Positions 10,201-19,864 of a stretch of DNA of 20,236 bases are shown in pieces. Source of the DNA: Monoraphidium neglectum (Eukaryota; Chlorophyta; Chlorophyceae; Sphaeropleales; Selenastraceae); assembly GCF_000611645.1 (NCBI RefSeq), contig NW_014013511.1, positions 5,888-26,123 on the forward strand, in the 5' to 3' direction. The notes beneath the pieces were generated by a model that saw only the letters and a list, made by a program, of their open reading frames with translations, was not told where the DNA came from and did not search any database. Numbering within the stretch: position 1 is the first letter of the stretch; each line of letters opens with the position of its first letter. A program made the translations under genes and the position numbers.

Positions 10201-13200
10201 ACGGTCTCCCCCCCTCGGGCTGTGTGCAGGACGCCCCTCTGCTGGGCCGCACCTGAGGCTGAGGTCCAGCTCCATGGGACCATACTCCAGCTGCACGTAC
10301 CTGGCAGTGGGGGCGAGGGCAGAGCGTGCAGTCAAAGGTGCCGCATAAGGTAGAGTATCAGCGAAGTGCAAAATGAGCAGCGCCGGGCGGTGGTAAGGGT
10401 CCATGCTCACCACAGGCCCCCGCGCTCCGCAAGACCGTGCATGCATACGGCTGGCTCACCTGTCCCCTGCGAGGCGTACGAGGTAGCCTGGGTGGCTGTC
10501 AGAGGCCGCCACGTCCACCAGCACAGCCTTGGTCTCGGGCATCTTGGGCACAGTGACCTGCATGACGGGGTAGGACAGGGGGATGGCCACATAAGGTGGT
10601 TGGGACTTTGACAGCAGGCCTGCCTTGCCTTGCCTGTACAGCGCTAGTCCAAACGTACGCACCGATGCACCCCTCAAAGATGCCAAAACCTGCGATTTGT
10701 GGGGAGATGTGCACCCTCCCTAGATCCCTGCGAGGCGTCCCACCTCAAAGCCGTCAAGGCTGGCGGCGGCGGCCTTGGCGTCCATCTTGCCCCGCGACAG
10801 AGCCTTAACTGCCGCCATGAGGGCGTCTGTGCGCAGCGCGGCCACGTACGCCTCCTCGATGGTGATCTGCTTGAAGGTGATGTTGTCATTGGGGCGCACC
10901 TGGCCGACCTTCCAGAGCTCACTGCTGGGGATGGTGGCCGCACACACAAAGCCACCCAGGCTGGGGCCATCCACCATCAGGATCACGGGCATGTCACCCG
11001 TGAAGTTGACAGTGCCTTTGGTTGGTGAGGCGACAGGAAACGGAAACAAAGAGGGGCTGGTCAACTCGCTGTTTGAGTGCATTCACTTGTGTCAAAAAGC
11101 TTAAAACAGCAGTATGACAAACCAGCGCTGTGTTCCATTGTGACGCAGCCCACCGATTGCGTAGGTGTGGTCGTGCACGTTGCTGGGGTGGCTGCCACCT
11201 TCGCCACCATCCGTGCGCGTCCACGTTGGGCGAGGCCCGTTCAGGCGCACGCCAAGCCTGGTGGACGTGAGGGAAGAGTGGAGGGGTGGAATCACAGTAC
11301 AGGTTGGCCAGTCCTGCGCGTGCCACCTCAGCATAGCGAAATTAGAAGTTCAACTTTGGGCTGTAGCGGGCAGCAGAAGCCCTCCACAGGCACACGGCCG
11401 TTTGTGGTCTGCGCCTTGTTCACCCCACCTGTTGCTGTTGTAGTGGACCTCGTAGGGGCTGGAGTAGAACACGTCCATGGCGTCGTCCGTGAAGTAGTCA
11501 GGGTTGGCGTGGGGGCCGGGCAGCACCCCCACTACAGTGGGCTCGCCGGCCCCTGTCCCCGGCGCAACCTGCACCGCGCCGGCGTACTGGTCCAGCCAGC
11601 CCTTGGGCAGGGCGGTGGGGGCGGCGTCTGAGGCCGTCGCGCCAATGGGGAGGGAGTCGCCTGGGTTGAGGTACCTGAGGCGAAGCGAGTGGGTCGGGGG
11701 TTGGGTGAGTGAGAGAGGGACACCGGCTTTGGAAATTGCCAGCGCGGCCAGTGCCGCGTTCCACGTTGCTGATGTGCGGCAAGCCACAGCCTCTGCCACA
11801 CCTGCGTTGCACGGGTCTCGACACCCACCTGCCCTGGTAGCCTCCAAACTTGCCCCCCGGGAACGTGGAACGGCTGCCCAGGTACTTGGGGACGTCCACA
11901 CCCCCTGCCACAGCCAGGTAGCCGCGCACACCGCTGTCGGGGTGCACCGCCCCAATACGCAGCTCCTGGCCTGCAGTGAGTTGTTGAGAGGCAGACAAAG
12001 TCACGGTGGTCCTCTGCTGCCTTTTTAACATCGAATCGACCAGCTGCCCAGCAGCCCCCTGCCCTAGCGATTCATCGCTGCTGTTCCCCCTCCTGCCCCT
12101 TGTTCAGCTCCCCTCCTGTCCCCGCTGTGTCTTGCCCCCCACCTGCTGCCACCTTGAAGCTGCTCCACCACGCCACGGGCTCATCGTCCAGCGTGACGTC
12201 AAACTCAGCGCCAGCCAGGGCCACCAGACCGTCACAGTGGAACTTGATCGTGGGACCTGCCCCAGAGCAAGCACATGGGGGCCGTGTGAGAAGGGGTGTG
12301 TGGATATGATGTTTGGTGCTGGCGACATGAAGCAAGAAGGCAGTGCTGGCTATGTGAAGCAGTAAGTCAGCCATCACATGTCTGGTGGTGGGACGTACCA
12401 ACTCAGGGCCGCAGGACCGCCCGGCTCCTGCGCTCACCCGTGAGGCCAAACTCGAGGGCGGCCGCGTCTTCCTCGTTGCCGACCAGGGCGTTGGCCAGGC
12501 GGTGGCTCAGGGCGTCCATGGGACCAGAGGGCGACACGCCCACGCGCCACAGGCCCACGCGGCCCGGGTAATCCTGGACGCTTGTCTGGAGGCCTGCAGA
12601 GGTGCGTCGGTGTGCAGGCGGTGGTAGATAGGACAGGTTGCAGGACAGGACAGCATCAGCGGCCAGGAAGCCCCGAGGAACAAGCGAGGGGAGCCAAAGC
12701 CAGCTGGTTGATTCAGCGGGTGCCATGCTCGCAGCATGCTTGCGAGTGCCGGTCCTTCAAGTGGGTGATGCTTGCCTCCTCCACCCTGTGCCCTGAACAA
12801 CCCTACACCTGGCAGCACGACCTCCATGACGTGCGGCTTGAAGGACACAGCCTCCAGGAAGCTCGTGGTGGTGGAGCCTGACGTGAGCCCGTTGGTGGTG
12901 GTTTTTGAAGGGCGGGGAATGAGCTGAGAACCAAGGAATTGCAGGGGGGGGGGGGGTTGAAGGCAAAGCCCGCGCTAGCCGGTCATCGCAACGACGCCGT
13001 TTCGGGACGTACCTGCCTCTTAAGACCCAGATGTCCTCTCGGGCCATACCTCTGCCTGCTGGGCCGCACCTGCTATGAAGCGGGGGTCCTTGACGATGTG
13101 CCCCAGGAACTCCAGGTTGTTGGGCACACCCTGCAGCCTGGTGGCCGCAATGGCCTCCGCCATCTTGGCTATGGCCGCCTCCCTGTTTAGTTCAGGAAGA

Positions 13201-16200
13201 GCGTACGTATCGCATGGATGGTGGAATGGTTTGGAGTTTAGGGGTAGTTTCTCGTGAGTGCATCATTCAGCCGTGCCTTGCTCACAGATTTCACCGTGGC
13301 AGCCACTAAAAATGCTGCTGCTTGAAGCACCTGGTCCCACGCGCCGCCACCTGGAACCCTGTACCCCTGATCCCACCCCCTCACCTGGTTGGCGCGTACA
13401 CCATGAGCTTGGCCAGCATCGAGTCGTAGTAGGGGCTCACCTCAGTGCCCGTCTCCACCCAGGTGTCAACACGCACACCGTCCATCTCTGGTGGAGTCAA
13501 CGCACATTGACCAAAGCACAAGGCACCTTTTGAGCCGATGCGAGCAGGTGCCATTGTGCATGCCTAGCACAAAATCTCAGTGCACGCCCCGCTTTGACAG
13601 CACGCGTCAATCGAAGTACACCCCCGGCCCCCAAAATTTCGCCCCCTGCTCACCAAATGGGAAGGCCACCTCTCCCAGGATACCGGGGCAGGGCTGGAAG
13701 TCCTTCGCAGGGTTCTCCCCGTTGATACGTACCTGGGAGAGCGCGCCAGGGCAGTTGGGCGGAGCTACGGTCAGGTTGATGTGCTGGCCCCTGAGCAATG
13801 GCATCAATCTCACACGCTTCGTGGCTGCACTCCCTGGTTGTGAGCTGCACTAAAAGGCGGGTCGCCAGAGGAATGGTTGGCGGCGCGTAAACTGCGCCCT
13901 GATACCGGCTGCGCTCATCCCGCACCTCGATGGAGTGTCCTGAGCGCTCTGTGGTGATGGTGTCGAGGTCCAGCGGCTCCATGCCCGGCAGCTGCAGGCG
14001 CAGCATCCACTCAACCAAGTCAACACCGCCGTTCACCAGCTCGGTGATGCCGTGCTCCACCTGGCGAGGGGTGGGGGAGAGGGATGGGGTAGATGGTGGG
14101 AAAGTGCGCGGGGACGGGGATGTGCTGGATTATGTATACACATTTAATGCTGGCGTGGCTTGTGAACAGCGTAGCTCCTTGGCGATGTGTTCCAGGTGGC
14201 CTGTACATTCAGCGTGCACAAGACAGTGCGCTGGACCTGCGGTGTATGCCCCTGGCCACCTGCAGGCGCGTGTTGACCTCCAGGAAGTAGAACTTGGACT
14301 CGTCCTCATCAAATATGAACTCGACAGTGCCGGCGCTGCGGTAGCTGGCGGCGGCCCCCAGGCGGCAGGCTGCGCTGGTGAGGTCGCCGCGCAGTGCGTC
14401 TGTGAGCAGAGGGGAGGGCGTCTCCTCCAGAACCTGGGCGGGCGGGGAAGCGGCAAGGTTGGGACTGGACGCGAAGTGGGGGTTCGTGCGAAATTGAGCA
14501 GTCATTCTGGTGGCACACACAGATGCAAAGAGCGGGGTGCAGGGGTCAAAGCGGTAGCACTGCAGTCCTGAAAAGCTGACTGCTGAGTGGCCAGTGCATC
14601 TGCGATACCCTTGGATGCTGATGCCTGCTGCAGCACCTCCCGAGTGTCTCACCTTCTGGTGGCGGCGCTGGATGGAGCACTCCCTCTCCCCCAGGTGCAC
14701 CACCTTGCCCTGGCCGTCGCCAAAGATCTGCACCTCAATGTGGTGACACCGCTGGATGTACTTCTCGACAAACACCTGGGCGAGCAGGGGTTAATTGTGC
14801 GCACATGTGCGTGAGCGTGCGCGCGCGCGCGCGAGCGTGCGTGCGTGTGTGTGTGTGTGTGGGTGTGTGCGCACGCGCGCGTGCACACGCGTGCGTGCCA
14901 GGAATACTGCAAGTAGCAGCAAAAGGAACCCCAGCTGCAAACGCCAGCTGCGGCACAACCTGTGGGCAGCCACACAGCGCATCCAGGCGTAACCCGCCTC
15001 TGGGCCCCTGCCGGCTCGCGTACGCGCTCCCACAATTGCTTACCCCACTGTTGCCAAAGAAGGCCTCCCCCTGCTTCTGGCTGATGTGGAACTGGGACCG
15101 CACCTCCTCCACGTCGTGGCAGATGTAGATGCCCCTGGGGGAGCGGAAGGAAAGAGAGTGCGGCAGCTTGATGATGCCGCTTTGCGCGGTTGCTGTTCTG
15201 CAACAGCAGCGGCTTGGCGTTGTGAGTGCTGGAGCAGGAGAAACAGATTGTCACAGAGCGCAGACACGCAGAACGCCCCATTCGCACCTGCCACCTCCAC
15301 CACCAGTGGCCTTGAGGAGCACGGGGAACCCTATCTCCTCAGCTGCTGCAACTGCCTCCTCCGGGTCGCTGACCAGCCCGCTGCCCTTGAGCACAGGCAC
15401 CCCCGCCGCCTCCGCGATCTCGCGCGCCACGTGCTTCAGAGCAAAATCGTGCATCGTCTGGTGGGGTTGAAGGGTTCGTGCACGCAGTGCAAGGGGCGGG
15501 ATACTGAAGGTTACGAGATCGGTGCAAAAAGCTGGGTTGGTTGGGGTGAGCCGAGCATGGGTTACCCAAAAGAGAGGAGGTCTGAAAACCGCCGGCAGGC
15601 TGTCACTGGGCTTACCAAGCGCTGCAAATAGCGCAGTCAAAACCCACTGTCCCCCTGATATAGTGCAAGGCCTGCAGCAGAAGCATCGCGCCTCTCTGCA
15701 TGTGCGCCTGTGCACCTTGGCCGTGGGCCCGAGCCACTTCACGCCAGCATCCTCCACAGCGGCGCAGAACTCCTCGTTTTCAGACAGAAACCCGTAACTG
15801 AGAGGGAGAGTGAGACGGGGTTCAACGTGTGAGAGAGGCGGGGGGAGCCCAGGCAGAGGGATGGACGTTGACCCATCGTGTTGGTCACATAAGTCATCCC
15901 ACCTCTGTGGCAGACCGCAACCGCACAGCGTAGCTACAGCAACCAGACAAACCTTGATGTCACCCCTTTGCTCACCCGGGGTGCACGGCCGTGGCCCCAT
16001 ACTCCTTGATGACCTGATGATTACGTGGGGGGTTGTGATTACGGGGCGCGCCCGGGGAGGGCAAGACGGCGGACCAGGTGGCATAGTGTGGGTTTCGCGC
16101 GTGGTTCTGTGTCAGGCTCACACGTGATCCGAGCATGTCATCGAGCTTCCATGTGATGCAATACGGACAACAGCAGCCTGCCTGAATCACCAACAGACTG

Positions 16201-16932
16201 CCTGGGGCGGTGTTTTGCGCTAGGGCACGCAGGCGGACTGCATGTGGCCAGGAATATCGCAGCGACAGCTGCCGGTGGGCGCATGGCCCCCAGGCGAGGG
16301 TGCGCTGCTGCCCCGGCAGCGTGTGGCCATTACGAGTTCTTTATTTTAAGTGGTCTGAGCCAGCGCGTTGGCTCTGTCTCATATCGATGCGTGCACTGCT
16401 GCGAAGTGTTGAGAGGCACTGCAGCACAAACATCGACTCAGAGCAACCCCTTGCACTCCTGCACCTGGAGCAGCTTGGTGGCGTCTGTGTAGCTGCGGGG
16501 TTTGTTGCCAAGACACACGGCTTGGGTGGCCTCGCGCACGTGGGGCGCCAGGGCGTCCACCTGGGAAGACCGGGCCGACGCGTTGGGAGTGTGTTGAGGG
16601 TGCGGCAGGCGGGTGGGCGGGTGCAGCGCAGTAGTCACCGGTGCGCCTCCAGATTACACGTGCCGTAGTGGCGGCCTCGTAAGCATTACAAGAACCATTT
16701 GGCTGCATGACACCTGCGGCCAGCCGCGCTGGGCTGTTGCTTTCCCTCTTTCCCCCTGAGCCTCCTTCCCCCTTTCACTCACAACACAAAGGTAGCACCC
16801 ACAGACATGCACGCGCGACTCTCTCACCTGAGTGTAGACGGCGATGGTGTCAATGCCATGGTGCTTGCAGGTTCGGATGACACGCCGCGCGATCTCGCCG
16901 CGGTTGGCGATCAGCACTTTGGGCGCAGGGTG
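7259..16932 (-). CDS. DUR1: Urea carboxylase (biotin-dependent), 5' end unresolved
   Basis: Catalyses ATP- and biotin-dependent carboxylation of urea to allophanate. Twenty-nine exons join in phase to 1248 residues: 16828-16932, 16465-16560, 15976-16013, 15716-15797, 15288-15457, 15044-15134, 14653-14775, 14260-14433, 13926-14060, 13654-13732, 13385-13487, 13070-13182, 12809-12877, 12438-12593, 12143-12256, 11829-11970, 11429-11674, 11154-11257, 10744-11015, 10460-10557, 10253-10300, 9820-10044, 9516-9630, 9228-9325, 8848-8893, 8526-8684, 8137-8263, 7713-7912, 7259-7477. Biotin carboxylase: [11 protein letters not shown] (5-15), [16 protein letters not shown]-grasp [10 protein letters not shown] (156-165), [26 protein letters not shown] (287-297). 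Carboxyltransferase: [87 protein letters not shown] linker (PEMVAQW...) precedes the biotinyl domain with LEAMKMES; biotin Lys is 1209 (codon 7379-7381). Length matches the family (about 1200). Unlike fungal DUR1,2 it is not fused to allophanate hydrolase. The first exon(s) before 16932 are not located. Confidence 0.95.
12944..12956. repeat. Run of 13 G in a urea carboxylase intron
   Basis: Thirteen consecutive G on the plus strand (C13 in the transcript) lie in the intron between exons 13070-13182 and 12809-12877, about 65-80 nt before the acceptor. It is likely length-variable and prone to sequencing error. Confidence 0.8.
14796..14898. repeat. Alternating purine-pyrimidine (CG/TG) tract in a urea carboxylase intron
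   Basis: About 100 bp of almost unbroken CG, TG and CA dinucleotides: GCGCGCGCGCGC near 14820-14832, (GT)n near 14845-14860, then CGCACGCGCGCGTGCACACGCG. It fills part of the intron between exons 15044-15134 and 14653-14775. Such tracts are microsatellites and can adopt Z-DNA. No coding role. Confidence 0.85.
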
Positions 16933-17311
16933 CTGGAATGAGTCCGTGTGCGACAGCCCTGGACCATCTGTTTTCCAGGTTTGGATACAGCAGGGAGAAA
17001 ACAGTCAATACTTAGTCGATATTCAGTTTGTGCAATGAGCTGGGCTCTAAGTGTGTCAGGCGAGGGATCCTGCGGCGCAGCTGACAAACGCGCACATGCA
17101 GCACCCCTACAGTCGTCGCGCACATGCTGTGCGGCATGCGAGGCGCACGGGTGTCCACCCCAATGCTCCCGTTACAGGCGTGGCGATATCCCAACTTTCG
17201 CGCCTGCAACCACACAACGCGCTCCTGCCGAACACGTGGGCCACCCGAAACCCTCACAGTTCGCCGTGGCCGCGCTGCCCTCATTAAACGTGGATAATTT
17301 CCGCAACCCAA
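16933..17311. promoter_or_regulatory. Region upstream of the first recognised urea carboxylase exon
   Basis: The missing urea carboxylase start, its 5' UTR and probably its promoter should lie here or further upstream. The first sure exon begins after TTCCAG at 16933. Candidate start codons on the minus strand include ATG near 17127 (MPHSMCATT, open to weak donors in phase 0). A different option is ATG 17329-17331 (MTLSA, donor after 17316), spliced to AAAG|TG at 16916 to give [15 protein letters not shown]. None can be chosen from sequence alone. The minus strand has TGTAA at 17172-17176. Confidence 0.4.
17172..17176 (-). terminator. Possible poly(A) signal TGTAA
   Basis: The minus strand reads TGTAA 136-140 nt after the stop codon at 17312. 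It would suit the candidate 67-residue gene. If the urea carboxylase first exon is at 17316-17331 instead, it would fall in an intron and be meaningless. Confidence 0.25.
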
Positions 17312-17634
17312 TCACCTGCGCTCAACGTCATTTTGGCGGCGTCCTTGGTCCCTCCAGCAGCGCTCAATAACTTCAGGGCAATGGATCTCTATGATGGCGT
17401 CTGGGACCTGCGATCGTGCGGTGCACACCGAAGGTGCTGTAGCGGTGATGAAGAATATATCTCGTGCTGTACTACACTGCGGTGTATGTCAGGCAGGCTG
17501 CGCGCAATGGCACCCCTGTGCAGCACCTGGTGACGCACGCCGTCAATCGTCAAATTGTACTCGTGCTTCCCGTGGCGGGGGCGGAGACCACCGCAGGCTG
17601 GGTAGTCGAGATTCTCGTATGTGTTTTTGTACAT
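17312..17634 (-). CDS. Possible small two-exon gene (67 residues), unidentified
   Basis: Exon 17527-17634 starts at the first ATG after an in-frame stop and ends at CACCAG|GTGCTG. Exon 17312-17407 follows an ATCGCAG acceptor and ends in TGA. Both are phase 0 across a 119-nt intron. The protein begins MYKNTYENLDYPACGG, continues HGKHEYNLTIDGVRHQ and ends VPDAIIEIHCPEVIERCW...QNDVERR: hydrophilic, no signal peptide or membrane helix, with three Cys. I recognise no family. It sits between urea carboxylase and the allophanate hydrolase C-terminal-domain gene on the same strand, so a role in that pathway is possible but only by position. The same DNA could instead be a urea carboxylase 5' leader, or the last exon of a longer gene. 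Confidence 0.33.
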
Positions 17635-18317
17635 GCCTCGTCTGGATCTAGGCGTTCAGGAGGCCGCATGGTGAGTTCATCGTGCAGCATGCACCCCAGT
17701 GGGGTGTGTGAGCTCTGTCATGTCGCTGTGCAAAGCGGTCCACACCATCAGTCTAGTGTTCAGCTGTAGCTTGTGTAATTAATCCATAAGTAAACGGCAG
17801 CGCCTGCAGCCCTTGCCCCACTCGGCTTTCAACCCCAACCTGCCTCGCTAGGAGAGGGGGGGTGCTTTGTGAGTGTTTTCGGGACGACTTGCAAGCAGGT
17901 TGCATGAACCACCAGATGCATGCACACTATCTTCTACTGCTGCACCTAAAACCTGTACACAACCACCAGAGCTGATATTCGGTCTCTTGTTGGCCTCCAT
18001 ACCCGGCTGCATGTCCCCGTAATGCAAGCAATTGCTCACATGATGAACCTGTTGGCTTGTGTGCATGAGAAAACATTTGAACCGATTCTGGCAGCTGAAG
18101 CGCAGCAGTAATGGGAAGCCGTCCCAAAGCCGTGTTCCCAGTCGCTGCTTGCCGGGGTGCGCCACTGGTCGAGGCTGCCATGTGAAAGCACCATAAAGCT
18201 GCCTGGCCGTTGCTGCGCCACAGTGCACCTGGACCACAGCGTGGCGCCTGCGTTTTTGTGGCTTCCTCCATCTTTCAACTTGTCAGGCGTTACCGGCCGT
18301 GGTGTGCTGGGTCCCGA
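17635..18317. other. Intergenic region downstream of the allophanate hydrolase C-domain gene
   Basis: This 683-bp stretch follows the stop at 18318 and should contain that gene's 3' UTR. Open frames of 110-130 codons exist on the minus strand (for example 17848-18237), but they lack conserved motifs and sensible splice partners. No minus-strand TGTAA was found; a plus-strand TGTAA is at 17775-17779. Otherwise I see nothing in it. Confidence 0.4.
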
Positions 18318-19141
18318 TCAGCTGGAAATTGTAGACTGCAAAAAAGCGCGCCAGCCTCCGAAGCTGCTAATATCTGGTGCCCCCACAACTCCGTAGCTCT
18401 CCCCGACAAAGCCCTTGACCAAGGAGCCGTCCTCTAGCAGCACATCACCAATGGCGAGGGGCGCCTTGACTCCGTCGCGAAGAAAGCTTCTATGAGGGGC
18501 AATTCGGCAGAGTTGGCGGGGTTGGTGGGCTGCTAGGTTGTAAGGAAGGGTGGGGGAAGGTGGGACTTGCAGCTTGAATCCACCCTGAGGGTGCTAAGCA
18601 GCACCCGCTCTACAGCAACGGGTGCATTGCCATCTCAAAATGCCTAATGCAATGCCATTTTCACTACCTCTCACCGCATGGCCAGTCCCCAAACATGCGT
18701 GGCTCACTCACCCTATATTCTCAACAGGCAGCTCCCACACCTCCACCTCAAATGCCAGCCCGTCGGTCGCGGGCTCGGGCTCGCGAATAAGGGCGGGTCG
18801 CTGGCCCAGGGAGTACATACCTTCCAGGCAAGGCGGTACAGGTCAGCACAGGGCAGAGAGAGGGTGACAGGAGGGCGAAAGTACATACGGTACCTTGAGC
18901 TTATGCCGAGCTCCCTCGAGCGGCCGAAAGAGCAGCCTTCGCTTGCTGGGGCGTCCGCGACCGGGGCCTAGTTGACCCGGCGGCGTAACACGAGGCCGCC
19001 ATCAACGCCCAACTTACGGTAGACCGGTGCTGTTTTGACGGCCTTCCACAGCTGGCCCCCGAGGTCAGTCAGTTGATGGTTGAGCCGCAGCCCACTCATG
19101 TGCGCGCCAGCCACCACCAGTCTGAACACCGCGTTGCTCAT
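18318..19141 (-). CDS. Stand-alone allophanate hydrolase C-terminal domain protein
   Basis: Three in-phase exons (19018-19141, 18712-18820, 18318-18489) encode 134 residues. The start is ATG 19139-19141, context CACCATCATG, and the stop TGA 18318-18320. Diagnostic blocks, in family order, are LVVAGAHMSGLRLNHQLTDLG (residues 8-28), KTAPVYRMYSL, AFEVEVWELP, GSFLRDGVKAPLAIGDVLLE, DGSLVKGFVGESYGV and DISSFGGWRAFL near the end. These match the C-terminal domain of allophanate hydrolase (gamma-glutamylcyclotransferase-like fold), which normally follows the amidase domain in one chain and acts on the N-carboxy intermediate to finish release of ammonia and CO2. Here no amidase domain precedes it: the amidase exon is on the opposite strand from 19865. 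The stop right after the domain rules out simple fusion to downstream urea carboxylase. An alternative is a duplicated or rearranged fragment, but the frame and splice sites are intact. Confidence 0.88.
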
Positions 19142-19864
19142 GATGGTGGCGTGGTTGGGACTGGCCTGCCGCCGAACTTGTTTGAATGGGCGTGGCGGAA
19201 TCTGAGCCACACTTTGTTGGGTACACAGGAGCGGCAAAAAGGAGGGCAGCCGCACGGTTGGCGGTGCTGCAGCGGCTGGGTCGCCCTTGCCCACCGACAA
19301 CTACATCATCGCCCATGCATCATACTGAGTTCAGCACGGTCAGGGAGTGTATTAAAATCACCTGAACTTATCAACACCGAGCGCTGCCCTCCTCTTCGAC
19401 CAGCTTCGTTCGTCTCAAAATCAACGTGTCGACCCCGGGGTTCACAGTTCAAACTTATGCGTTGATTTCTCCGCTACAGTTCAGCTTTCACAATTGCAAG
19501 ACTTTGAAACGCATCATCACGGATCACTTCACATCAATTTGGGTCACCCGCTGCTAGGGCTCTTCGTCCGCCTGAACGCTGAAAGGGCCCCAGGCGCATT
19601 TAGACTGCAGCCACTCACCATCAGGTGAGCTGTGAGCTCGAGCGGTGTTTCCCCGCTGGAAGGGCATTATGAACTTTGGCGGGGACCTTTACTGCATGCT
19701 GCACGCAGCGTCACATGGAGCGCGGCTCAGGCTTGGGCAACACATGGCGCACGGTGAGACAGGATCGCCTTGAAGTGCAGCACGGCAGTCAATGTGGTTA
19801 TCAGTGGGGCATAATTGGACCCATCCTTTTGCCACCGGCCCCCAAACCCAGCAGAGCAGGCAAC
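19142..19864. promoter_or_regulatory. Divergent promoter region between the two allophanate hydrolase parts
   Basis: These 723 bp separate the start codons of the C-domain gene (minus) and the amidase-domain gene (plus) and should carry both promoters, allowing joint control. The middle (about 19320-19560) is less GC-rich than the genes. A GATAAG core is on the minus strand near 19364-19370 (plus CTTATC). GTTCA pentamers recur (near 19328, 19440, 19448 and 19478). None is a proven nitrogen-response site. No exon was recognised. Confidence 0.5.

Noticed and set aside
14796..14898. CRISPR-like or tandem-gene repeat
   Set aside because: It is a simple dinucleotide tract with no spacer structure, in a eukaryotic intron.
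17848..18237. 129-codon minus-strand open frame downstream of the allophanate hydrolase C-domain gene
   Set aside because: Starts and ends arbitrarily, has no recognisable motif, and sits where a 3' UTR is expected.
18318..18489. Fusion of the allophanate hydrolase C-domain to the N-terminus of urea carboxylase
   Set aside because: A TGA follows directly after the natural domain end (GGWRAFLQSTISS), and no donor before it leads in phase to the carboxylase exons.
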